NCBI GenBank assembly: GCA_049281195.1
Contig: JBAPRR010000135.1
Span: forward strand, 1-17,715
DNA: 17,715 nucleotides
Direction: 5' to 3'
Origin: JBAPRR01 sp049281195
GTDB taxonomy: Bacteria; Actinomycetota; Acidimicrobiia; Acidimicrobiales; CAVXTF01
Shown: positions 6,470-13,175 of the stretch, in pieces
Position numbering within the stretch: the stretch's first letter is position 1
Layout: every line of letters begins with the position of its first letter
The notes under the pieces: generated by a model
What the model was told of the DNA's origin: nothing
Seen by the model: the letters and a program-made list of their open reading frames with translations, nothing else
Databases searched by the model: none
Position numbers and translations under genes: made by a program

Positions 6470-7564
6470 TTGCACGTCGCCCTTCTGTGCCCCTACAGCC
6501 TGAGCATCCCCGGTGGGGTTCAGGGTCAGGTAGTCGGTCTGGCCGCTGAGCTCGGACGTCTCGGACACGATGTCACGGTTCTCGCTCCGGGCTCCTACAC
6601 CGCGGGCGACTTTCGATTCCAGACTCTAGGTCGCTCGATCGCCCTACCGGCGAATGGTTCGGTCGCCCCCGTCGCCCTCGGACCGCGGGCTTCGGTTCTG
6701 GCCCTGCGCGCCCTTAGGAAGGGTCGCTTCGACGTGTTGCACATGCACGAGCCGTTCGCCCTCGGCGCTTCTTATGCTTGCCTGCTGTTCAGCCGTCAGG
6801 CCCTGGTTGGCACATTCCACCGGAGTGGCGGTAGCGCTCTGTACACGGTGCTCCGGCCCCTTACGCGACCGCTGGCGAAGCGGATGCGGGTGCTCTGCGC
6901 GGTGTCGCCGCAGGCACTGGAGACGGCGGCGCGCGCACTGGGCGGCACCTACGAGCTGATCCCGAACGGGGTCGACGTCAGACGGTTCATGAATGCTGAT
7001 CCGTGGCCGACCACCGCTCCGACGATCATGTTCGTCGGCCGTCACGAAGAACGTAAGGGTCTTGCCATCCTTCTCGAGGCTTTCTCCAAATTGAACAACC
7101 GGCGCGCGGTTCTGTGGGTCGCGGGCCTCGGTCCTGACACTGACCGGCTGAGAGAGATGTATCCGCCGACCGAGACGATTCAATGGCTCGGTCGGATCGG
7201 AGACGGCGAGCTGGCTCGGCGCTTGCGCGGCGCGGACGTTGCGTGCTTTCCTTCGATCGCAGGCGAATCCTTCGGCGTGGTGCTACTCGAAGCGATGGCA
7301 GCGCGCTGCTCTGTGGTCGCCAGCGACATCCCGGGCTACAGAGCCGTGGCGCAACGAGTGGCCCGCCTGTTCACTCCCGGGGACGCATCAGAGCTCGCTC
7401 GGTTACTCGCCGATGCAGTCGCGGATTCTGAATCAAGCACAGGCGCATCTTCTGAGGAGGCCCTCGATCGGGGCACGGCTGTAGCCGAGTCGTTCTCCAT
7501 GGAGAAGATGGCCCGCAGATACGTGACGGTGTACGAGGCGGCGCTCGGTTACTCAGCTCTTTGA
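6470..7564 (+). CDS. pimA: Phosphatidylinositol alpha-mannosyltransferase (GT4)
   Basis: A 364-residue GT-B glycosyltransferase that transfers mannose from GDP-mannose to phosphatidylinositol, starting PIM synthesis at the inner membrane. Seen: CPYSLSIPGGVQGQV at the N terminus (the PimA-type glycine-rich loop), PNGVDVRRF in the middle, FVGRHEERKGL opening the C-terminal Rossmann domain, and GESFGVVLLEAMAA, the donor-binding E-x7-E motif. I chose the TTG at 6470: it puts MHVALLCPYS in register with the MRIGMVCPYS-type start of known PimA proteins, and GAGG at 6461-6464 lies five bases upstream, across the acyltransferase stop. A GTG at 6401 is in frame and would add 23 residues, but it overlaps the previous gene by 62 bases without a good ribosome binding site. 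The C-terminal 35 residues include a Ser/Glu-rich linker. Confidence 0.92.
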   Translation: MHVALLCPYSLSIPGGVQGQVVGLAAELGRLGHDVTVLAPGSYTAGDFRFQTLGRSIALPANGSVAPVALGPRASVLALRALRKGRFDVLHMHEPFALGASYACLLFSRQALVGTFHRSGGSALYTVLRPLTRPLAKRMRVLCAVSPQALETAARALGGTYELIPNGVDVRRFMNADPWPTTAPTIMFVGRHEERKGLAILLEAFSKLNNRRAVLWVAGLGPDTDRLREMYPPTETIQWLGRIGDGELARRLRGADVACFPSIAGESFGVVLLEAMAARCSVVASDIPGYRAVAQRVARLFTPGDASELARLLADAVADSESSTGASSEEALDRGTAVAESFSMEKMARRYVTVYEAALGYSAL

Positions 7565-7607
7565 GTACCCGCGCTTTAGGAGATCAGAGCCGCGCAGGAC
7601 CCTGCCG

Positions 7608-7622
7608 TACACTCCGAAGGTG
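7608..7622 (+). promoter_or_regulatory. Leaderless-type promoter of the M48 protease gene
   Basis: TACACT at 7608-7613 is followed by six bases and then the GTG start at 7620, so the predicted transcription start coincides with the first base of the gene. There is no ribosome binding site and no convincing -35. A short dyad GCAGG-AC-CCTGC lies just upstream at 7594-7605. Confidence 0.5.
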
Positions 7623-8639
7623 CCAAACGAGCCTCGGGGCAAGCCTTCAGGCGGATCCAAACCGTCCAACCAGGGTTCGCGCCAGCAGGGACGGCGACCG
7701 AACCGTTCGACGGGCAGGCCGCAGCAGAGGAATCAGAGACCTCGTCAGCGGTCCGCCGGAAGCCAGAACGTCCGTTCGGGAACCTCGCCGGCCAGGGCGA
7801 AAGATCTCGCAGCACCGCCCAAACCCCAGGTCACCATCCCGGTCCGGCCCGTGGAGCACACGGGCAACCCGGGGATCGGTAAGGCCGTGGCGATCGCTCT
7901 TGTTCCCGCCCTCGTCGTCGGGATCGTTCTGTTGGTCATCTTGATCGCGCTCGGAGCAGTGGTGATCGGCGTGATTGCGGCATTGGTGGTGGGCGCCGGT
8001 CTCTTCCTGACGGTGTGGTTCGGATCAGAGCGCTTCTTGGTCTCGCGTCTCGGCGGATCGCCGATCGACGACGTGGACGCACCAAGGGCCTCAAACCTGG
8101 TGGACGGCTTGTGCGCCACCATGGGGCTTCCCCTTCCCGAGATGGTCCTTCTTCAAGATCAGTTCCGCGGAGCCCTCGTCCTAGGCCGCAATGAGCACAG
8201 GGCCACACTCGTTCTCACGTCCGGGCTTCTTTGGGCGCTCGATCCGGTGGAGCTGGAGGGAGTGCTCGCCCACGAGCTCTCGCACATCAAGTCAGGAGAT
8301 GTCGCCGCGGCCACGATAGCGGCTGCGGTGCTGCTGCCGATCGCACCGATCTTCCCCGGTACTTCCGGGTTGGTCCTGAAGCTCGCCGGTAACGGACGCG
8401 AGCTCCATGCGGACCTACAGGCATCGTCGGTTACCCGCTACCCACCTGGTCTTCGTGACGCGCTGGCAAAGATGGCAGGCGGTCCCGCCGCCGCGAGCCC
8501 GTCACCTATTGCCAGTCGCGGGGTGGGCAGGGTGCTGAGATGGCTTTGGACCGTCGTCCCGGAGCTGGAAGCGCCCCGGTCCAATGTGGGGCTCTTGGAT
8601 TCCGCTTCCACCCGGGTCGCCGCCCTGGACGAGGCTTGA
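7620..8639 (+). CDS. Membrane-bound M48-family zinc metalloprotease (HtpX-like)
   Basis: A 339-residue protein with three parts. Residues 1-80 are a Gly/Gln/Arg/Ser/Pro-rich, very basic and probably disordered region with no signal peptide. Residues 88-133 are a long hydrophobic block, probably two transmembrane helices. The rest is a protease domain with HELSH (218-222) as the HExxH zinc motif and RELHAD (260-265) supplying the third ligand, Glu261. A second hydrophobic stretch follows HELSH (about 228-245), as in HtpX. HtpX-type enzymes degrade misfolded membrane proteins in stress responses; the substrate here is unknown. The domain is somewhat short and the cationic N-terminal tail is not a general HtpX feature. 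The GTG start is supported by the TACACT box placed for a leaderless message. The gene sits alone between the PIM and PLP operons. Confidence 0.85.
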   Translation: MPNEPRGKPSGGSKPSNQGSRQQGRRPNRSTGRPQQRNQRPRQRSAGSQNVRSGTSPARAKDLAAPPKPQVTIPVRPVEHTGNPGIGKAVAIALVPALVVGIVLLVILIALGAVVIGVIAALVVGAGLFLTVWFGSERFLVSRLGGSPIDDVDAPRASNLVDGLCATMGLPLPEMVLLQDQFRGALVLGRNEHRATLVLTSGLLWALDPVELEGVLAHELSHIKSGDVAAATIAAAVLLPIAPIFPGTSGLVLKLAGNGRELHADLQASSVTRYPPGLRDALAKMAGGPAAASPSPIASRGVGRVLRWLWTVVPELEAPRSNVGLLDSASTRVAALDEA

Positions 8640-8660
8640 TCAGCCATTAGCCCACTTAGC

Positions 8661-8693
8661 GGCCTATTTAACAGGGTAAGTCGTCCATAGGCC
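8661..8693. repeat. Inverted repeat GGCCTAT / ATAGGCC upstream of pdxS
   Basis: Two perfect 7 bp arms, GGCCTAT at 8661-8667 and ATAGGCC at 8687-8693, are 26 bases apart centre to centre. They span roughly -51 to -19 relative to the predicted pdxS transcription start. TTAGC also occurs twice just upstream (8647-8651 and 8656-8660). This may be an operator for control of PLP synthesis. I see no PdxR/MocR regulator gene in the window. Confidence 0.4.
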
Positions 8694-8699
8694 CCGGGT

Positions 8700-8714
8700 T
8701 AGACTGACCGCATG
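8700..8714 (+). promoter_or_regulatory. Leaderless-type promoter of pdxS
   Basis: TAGACT at 8700-8705 followed by six bases and the ATG at 8712. The predicted transcription start is the A of the ATG, and no purine-rich ribosome binding site precedes it. The hexamer is close to the actinobacterial -10 consensus; no good -35 is seen. Confidence 0.6.
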
Positions 8715-9602
8715 GCGCAGGAATCAAAGCGAACCGGCACGTTCACGGTAAAGCGCGGCCTTGCAGACATGCTTCGCGGCGGCGTGATCATGGACGTCGT
8801 AACCCCCGAGCAAGCTCGCATCGCCGAGGATGCCGGCGCCGTCTCCGTCATGGCATTGGAGCGGGTTCCTGCAGATATTCGGGCTCAAGGTGGCGTGGCG
8901 CGGATGAGCGACCCGGCCTTGATCCAGGCCATCAAGGACACCGTCACCATCCCGGTGATGGCCAAGGCGCGCATCGGGCATTTCGCGGAAGCGCAGGTTC
9001 TTCAGGCCCTCGAGGTCGACTACATCGACGAGAGCGAGGTCCTCACCCCGGCCGACGAGGCCAACCACATAGACAAATGGTTGTTCGACGTGCCCTTCGT
9101 CTGTGGTGCCACCAACCTCGGCGAGGCTTTGCGGCGGATTGCAGAGGGGGCCGCTCTCATCCGCTCGAAGGGTGAAGCAGGAACGGGCAATATCGTCGAA
9201 GCAGTTCGCCACATCCGTTCGATCCGCGCCGACCTCAAAGCTCTCACTCAAGCCGACTCGGCTGAGCTGTACGCATTGGCGAAGCACCACGCGGCACCCG
9301 TGGATCTGGTCATCGAGATAGCGGAGACCGGTGAGTTGCCTGTGCCGCTGTTTTGCGCCGGCGGGATCGCCACACCCGCGGACGCAGCATTGGTGATGCA
9401 GCTCGGCGCGCAGTCAGTGTTCGTCGGCTCCGGCATCTTCAAAAGTGAGGACCCGGCGCGCCGGGCGCGGGCCATCGTCGAAGCCACCACCCACTACGAG
9501 GACGCGCAAATAGTGGCCAAGGTGTCAGCCGGGCTCGGAGATGCGATGCCCGGTCTCGAGATGCGCGGCCTCGACCACAAGATGGCGGAGCGGGGCTGGT
9601 GA
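8712..9602 (+). CDS. pdxS: Pyridoxal 5'-phosphate synthase, PdxS subunit
   Basis: A 296-residue (beta/alpha)8 synthase that makes PLP from ribose 5-phosphate, glyceraldehyde 3-phosphate and ammonia supplied by PdxT, in the DXP-independent route. Conserved residues fall at Asp28 (GGVIMDVV), Lys85 (MAKARIGHF) and Lys153 (RSKGEAGTGN), each shifted by four from B. subtilis Asp24, Lys81 and Lys149, which carry the Schiff-base intermediates. The phosphate-binding FCAGGIATPADA and GAQSVFVGSGIF blocks are intact. Length is typical. The ATG is preceded by a TAGACT box and no ribosome binding site, suggesting a leaderless message. pdxT follows immediately, as is usual for this 12+12 subunit complex. 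Confidence 0.98.
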   Translation: MAQESKRTGTFTVKRGLADMLRGGVIMDVVTPEQARIAEDAGAVSVMALERVPADIRAQGGVARMSDPALIQAIKDTVTIPVMAKARIGHFAEAQVLQALEVDYIDESEVLTPADEANHIDKWLFDVPFVCGATNLGEALRRIAEGAALIRSKGEAGTGNIVEAVRHIRSIRADLKALTQADSAELYALAKHHAAPVDLVIEIAETGELPVPLFCAGGIATPADAALVMQLGAQSVFVGSGIFKSEDPARRARAIVEATTHYEDAQIVAKVSAGLGDAMPGLEMRGLDHKMAERGW

Positions 9603-9620
9603 ACATGAGCGCTTCGCAGA

Positions 9621-10232
9621 ATGCCGCGGTGCCCCCAGGTGGAAGTCGGCATCCTCGCCCTTCAAGGGGACTTCAAAGAGCACGCTGAGGCTGTCTCGGA
9701 CGCCGGTGCGACACCGCGACTGGTCAAACGTCCCGAACATCTCGAAGGCATCGCCGGCCTGGTCCTTCCGGGAGGGGAGTCGACCACCCTCGGCATGCTC
9801 CTCGACTCGTCGGAGCTTCGCCAGCCCATAGGCAAGCTTCTCTTCAGTGGGCTCCCCGCCTTCGCCACGTGCGCCGGGATGATCCTGCTCGCCGATTCCG
9901 TCACAGACGGCAGACCGGATCAGGAGACGTTTGGCACCCTCGACATCGCCGTAAGGCGAAACGGTTTCGGTCGCCAGTTGCACAGCTTTGAGGCCGAGCT
10001 GCAGGTGGTCGGACTCGACTCACCTCTTCCCGCAGTGTTCATCCGCGCACCATTGGTCGAGCGGACCGGCCCGTTCGTCGAGGTTCTCGCCACGGTGACG
10101 GTGACCGACCAGCCGGTTCCGGCGCTCGTCCGCCAAGGCGCCACGCTCGCCGCTGCATTCCATCCGGAGCTGACCGCCGACCGCAGGCTTCACCGCATGT
10201 TCGTCGACCTCATCGAGAAGAAGGGACCGTAG
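9621..10232 (+). CDS. pdxT: Pyridoxal 5'-phosphate synthase, glutaminase subunit PdxT
   Basis: A 203-residue class I glutamine amidotransferase that hydrolyses glutamine and channels ammonia to PdxS. The catalytic triad is Cys84 (FATCAGM), His181 and Glu183 (FHPEL), with PGGEST (50-55) forming the oxyanion region and VEVGILALQGDFKEH at the N terminus. The start is uncertain. The ATG at 9621 gives an atypical MPRCPQ lead-in and has no good ribosome binding site; a GTG at 9639 is also in frame. An ATG at 9605, two bases after the pdxS stop, is in another frame and would join this one if one C were absent from the CCCCC run at 9632-9636. The catalytic body is intact in every case. Confidence 0.93.
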   Translation: MPRCPQVEVGILALQGDFKEHAEAVSDAGATPRLVKRPEHLEGIAGLVLPGGESTTLGMLLDSSELRQPIGKLLFSGLPAFATCAGMILLADSVTDGRPDQETFGTLDIAVRRNGFGRQLHSFEAELQVVGLDSPLPAVFIRAPLVERTGPFVEVLATVTVTDQPVPALVRQGATLAAAFHPELTADRRLHRMFVDLIEKKGP

Positions 10233-10234
10233 AG

Positions 10235-10981
10235 ATGTCAGGGCACTCCAAGTGGGCAACCACCAAGCACCGCAAAGCCGCCGTCGACAAGGTCAGAGCA
10301 AAAGTCTTCGCCAAGCTGATCCGTCAATTGGAGGTCGCGGCACGCGAAGGAGGATCCGACCTCGATACGAATCCGACGCTGCGTACCATGTTCGACAAGG
10401 CGCGCGCCGCTTCGGTGCCCATTGACACGATCGACAGGGCCATAAAGCGCGCCACGGGCGAGCTCGAAGGTGTGCGCTACGAACCGGTCACCTACGAGGG
10501 ATATGGACCCTCGGGCGTGGCGATACTCGTCGAGTGTCTCACCGATAACCGAAACCGCACGGGCGCGGAGGTCCGCAACCTCTTCTCGAAGAACGGCGGT
10601 TCAACCGCAGAACCCGGTGCGGTCGCGTGGCAGTTCGGTCGAAAAGGTCTGATCGAGCTTTCACGCAAGATCGACGAGGACACGATCATGGAAGCAGTCC
10701 TCGACCAAGCCGAGAACCTTTCCGACGAGGGCGACCGCTGGGAGCTCGTGACCGCTCCCACCGAGCTCGCCGCAGCACTCAAAGCACTGGCCGACGCCGG
10801 CATCGAAGTGCTCTCCGACGAGTTCGCAATGGTCCCGAACCAAACGGTCCCGATCGAGGATCTTGCCGACGCGCGGAAGGTCCTGCGAATTCTGGAGGCC
10901 CTGGACGAGCATGACGACGTGCAGAATGTGTGGTCCAACTTCGACATCCCTGAAGACATTCTGGCGGCAGCCGCAGAATGA
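10235..10981 (+). CDS. yebC: YebC/PmpR/TACO1-family protein
   Basis: A 248-residue protein beginning MSGHSKWATTKHRKA, the family hallmark, with the conserved IDRAIKRATGE (69-79) and EGYGPSGVAILVECLTDN (88-105) blocks and a C-terminal DDVQNVWSNFDIP. Members were long annotated as transcriptional regulators. The mitochondrial relative TACO1 and, more recently, bacterial YebC have been linked to relief of ribosome stalling at proline-rich sequences. The gene starts two bases after the pdxT stop. It is usually found near ruvC in bacteria, as here. The stop overlaps the methyltransferase start as ATGA. Length is normal. Confidence 0.96.
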   Translation: MSGHSKWATTKHRKAAVDKVRAKVFAKLIRQLEVAAREGGSDLDTNPTLRTMFDKARAASVPIDTIDRAIKRATGELEGVRYEPVTYEGYGPSGVAILVECLTDNRNRTGAEVRNLFSKNGGSTAEPGAVAWQFGRKGLIELSRKIDEDTIMEAVLDQAENLSDEGDRWELVTAPTELAAALKALADAGIEVLSDEFAMVPNQTVPIEDLADARKVLRILEALDEHDDVQNVWSNFDIPEDILAAAAE

Positions 10982-12009
10982 CCGTACCGACGACTGGAGG
11001 GGGGCCCTCGGTGGGAGAGGAACTCAACATTCCGCAACAGGTCGCAGATGCGATCCGCTGTCCGGTATGCGCGAGGACGATGACGGTCATGTCGGTTCCT
11101 TCGCCCGGCTTCACGTGTTCCGAGGGCCACGTGATCACCGAGCACGACGGGTATTTGGACGCGTCTGTCAACCAGAAAGCTGATGGAAATACGAGCCGGA
11201 CCTTCGAGAGCTTCGGATACGAGTGGACCACCTTCGACGACGTCCGCCCGGAGGACGTGGAATTCTCGAAGGTGTATTTCAAAGACCTCGATATGAGCTC
11301 GCTGAACGGCAAGATCGGTCTCGATGCCGGATGTGGGAAAGGTCGCTACACCCGTTTTCTCGCTCCCAACCTCGGTGCCCTGGTGGCGCTCGACGGTTCA
11401 GACGCCGTCTTGTCGGCGGTGAAGAACCTGTCGCAGTTCGACAACGTGACCGTGGTGAGATCCGACCTGCGCCACGCCCCTTTTGCTCCGCGGAGCTTCG
11501 GTTTCATAAGCAGCCTCGGAGTCCTTCATCATCTGGACGATCCCGAAGCGGGTTTCAGGGGGCTGGTCAGCCTGCTCGCACCGGGAGGATCGATCCTGGT
11601 GTACCTCTACAGCAGGCCGTCTGACTTCGGGGTGAGACGGATCGCACTCTCCATGTCGGCGGCGGTCAGGCGCGCCACGGTGCGGATGCCGCACAACGTG
11701 CTGAAACCGGTCAGCTACCTGATCGCGATCCTGCTCAAGCTCACAATGGTGGGACCTGGCGAGCTCGGGGACCGCAAGAAGATCGGCTTTCTCTCAGGGC
11801 TTCCGATGTCGGCCTACAGAAGAAAGCCGTTTCGGAGCCTGGAGCTGGACACGTTCGACAGGCTGAGCGCACCGGTGGAGAACCGTTACGTCTGGAACGA
11901 CCTGAAGCCCTGGTTCCAGTCAGCCGGCCTGGTCGTCGACGCCGCCCGCGACGAGGCCGGGTGGTTCGTGCTGGCACACCTGCCCCGAATTGATCCAACT
12001 CAGAACTGA
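10978..12009 (+). CDS. Class I SAM-dependent methyltransferase with N-terminal zinc ribbon
   Basis: A 343-residue protein of unknown substrate. Cys28-Pro-Val-Cys31 with Cys47 and His51 (FTCSEGH) and a following GYLD look like the small zinc ribbon of Trm112-like and RlmA-type methyltransferases. SFGYEWTTF (78-86) and then LDAGCGKGRYTRF (115-127) form the SAM-binding motif I, with an acidic loop at ALDGSD and a post-motif SSLGVLHHLDDP. A hydrophobic stretch around residues 240-256 may touch the membrane. The fold is confident, the substrate is not: RNA, lipid or small-molecule methylation are all open. The ATG at 10978 overlaps the yebC stop as ATGA. The GTG at 11011 has a better ribosome binding site (GGAGG, 10996-11000, ten bases upstream) and could be the true start, which would remove 11 low-complexity residues and keep the ribbon. 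Confidence 0.8.
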   Translation: MTVPTTGGGPSVGEELNIPQQVADAIRCPVCARTMTVMSVPSPGFTCSEGHVITEHDGYLDASVNQKADGNTSRTFESFGYEWTTFDDVRPEDVEFSKVYFKDLDMSSLNGKIGLDAGCGKGRYTRFLAPNLGALVALDGSDAVLSAVKNLSQFDNVTVVRSDLRHAPFAPRSFGFISSLGVLHHLDDPEAGFRGLVSLLAPGGSILVYLYSRPSDFGVRRIALSMSAAVRRATVRMPHNVLKPVSYLIAILLKLTMVGPGELGDRKKIGFLSGLPMSAYRRKPFRSLELDTFDRLSAPVENRYVWNDLKPWFQSAGLVVDAARDEAGWFVLAHLPRIDPTQN

Positions 12010-12025
12010 TCCACCTGCGGGTGGA
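12010..12025 (+). other. Small stem-loop between the methyltransferase gene and ruvC
   Basis: TCCACC and GGTGGA form a perfect 6 bp stem with a TGCG loop, starting on the base after the methyltransferase stop. No T-run follows, so it is not a convincing intrinsic terminator; it could be a weak terminator or an mRNA 3' end structure. Confidence 0.35.
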
Positions 12026-12035
12026 CAGCCCGCGA

Positions 12036-12051
12036 TAGTTTCGAACACGTG
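12036..12051 (+). promoter_or_regulatory. Leaderless-type promoter of the ruvCAB operon
   Basis: TAGTTT at 12036-12041, then seven bases, then the GTG at 12049. The predicted transcription start falls on or one base before the start codon, and there is no ribosome binding site. The interval also holds CGAACACGTGTTCG (12042-12055), a perfect 14 bp palindrome that covers the start codon. It somewhat resembles an actinobacterial SOS box (LexA site, GAAC-N4-GTTC). Confidence 0.55.
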
Positions 12052-12576
12052 TTCGTCTTGGGGATCGATCCAGGACTCTCCTCCTGTGGTTACGGCGCTG
12101 TGAGGCGCGACAACAGATCCAAGCTCCACGCCGTGGCGGGCGGAGTCATCTCCACGCCACCACAGACCGACCTCCCGGAGAGGTTGAACACTCTCCTTAC
12201 AGAGCTGGAGGAGCTGATATCCGAGTTGAAGCCTGAGGTGGTCGTCGTCGAGCACGTCTTTTTTCAGACGAATGCACGGACGGCGATGTCCGTCGGTCAG
12301 GCGAGCGGCCTCGCTATGGTCGCAGCGTCACGCGCCGGGTGTGACGTCATCAGGTACACATCCAACGAGGTGAAGCAGGCGGTCGTCGGTTATGGCGCAG
12401 CGACCAAGCTGCAGGTCCAACGCATGGTGGCGTCGTTGCTCGGGCTGGCCGAGCCGCCCAAGCCGCCTGACGTGGCCGACGCACTCGCATTGGCGGTGTG
12501 CCACTTGAGTGCCCTTCCTCTTCGCAAAGCGATCGAGCAGGCGATCGGGGCGGGCAAGATCGGAGCGGTCTCATGA
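12049..12576 (+). CDS. ruvC: Holliday junction resolvase RuvC
   Basis: A 175-residue endonuclease that cuts four-way junctions symmetrically at the end of recombinational repair, acting with RuvAB. The four catalytic acids are Asp7 (LGIDPGL), Glu68 (VVEHVFF), Asp141 and Asp144 (PPDVADALALAVCH), matching E. coli Asp7, Glu66, Asp138 and Asp141. GYGAATK-VQRMV in the middle is also conserved. The GTG start puts Asp7 at its usual position. The gene is preceded by a TAGTTT box and a GAACACGTGTTC palindrome, with no ribosome binding site. It overlaps ruvA as ATGA. Confidence 0.97.
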   Translation: MFVLGIDPGLSSCGYGAVRRDNRSKLHAVAGGVISTPPQTDLPERLNTLLTELEELISELKPEVVVVEHVFFQTNARTAMSVGQASGLAMVAASRAGCDVIRYTSNEVKQAVVGYGAATKLQVQRMVASLLGLAEPPKPPDVADALALAVCHLSALPLRKAIEQAIGAGKIGAVS

Positions 12577-13175
12577 TCGGCTGGCTGCGCGGCTCACTTC
12601 TTTCCAGGGGTTCCGACGGCGAGGTGCTCATAGATGTGGGAGGCGTCGGTTACCGGGTCTCCGTTCCCACGAACCTTCTGTCTGCGCTTTCTGACCCCGG
12701 CGAAACGGTCGAGGTGTTCGTCCACACCCACGTACGCGAGGACGCGATCATCCTCTACGGGTTCGCTACCGTGATGGAACGCCGTTGTTTCGAGGCACTT
12801 CTCGGCGCGCACGGGGTCGGCCCTTCACTGGCCCTTGCGGTGATGTCCTCTCTGCGACCGGATTCTCTCGTACGCGCTGTCATGGACAACGATCTCGATC
12901 TTCTGTGCGCCGTTCCCGGCATCGGGAAGAAGACCGCCGCCCGCCTGGTGATCGACCTCAAATCGAAGCTCGACATCCCCGGCGACGACGCGTACGAGCT
13001 GCCCGGTAGGGGCGCGGGCTCAGAGCGCGAGGACATCCGGGGCGCCCTCACCGAGCTCGGCTACGCACCCGACGAGATCCGCCACGCACTTGGCAGCCTG
13101 CCCGAATCCGGTTCGGTCGAAGAGCTCCTGCGCCACGCTTTGCGCGAGCTTGCCCTCGAGGGGACCCGCAGGTGA
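12573..13175 (+). CDS. ruvA: Holliday junction branch migration protein RuvA
   Basis: A 200-residue protein of normal length that binds the four-way junction as a tetramer and loads RuvB. Domain I (MIGWLRG to about residue 63) is the OB fold. Domain II has two helix-hairpin-helix motifs: GAHGVGPSLALAVM (78-91) and AVPGIGKKTAARL (113-125). A flexible linker of Gly/Asp/Glu-rich sequence leads to domain III (about 150-200), which contacts RuvB. The ATG overlaps the ruvC stop as ATGA, with GGAG at 12562-12565 seven bases before it. The stop overlaps ruvB as GTGA. Confidence 0.97.
   Translation: MIGWLRGSLLSRGSDGEVLIDVGGVGYRVSVPTNLLSALSDPGETVEVFVHTHVREDAIILYGFATVMERRCFEALLGAHGVGPSLALAVMSSLRPDSLVRAVMDNDLDLLCAVPGIGKKTAARLVIDLKSKLDIPGDDAYELPGRGAGSEREDIRGALTELGYAPDEIRHALGSLPESGSVEELLRHALRELALEGTRR

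Noticed and set aside
12010..12025. Stem-loop as an intrinsic terminator before ruvC
   Set aside because: The stem is only 6 bp and no T-run follows, so I list it only as a small structure.
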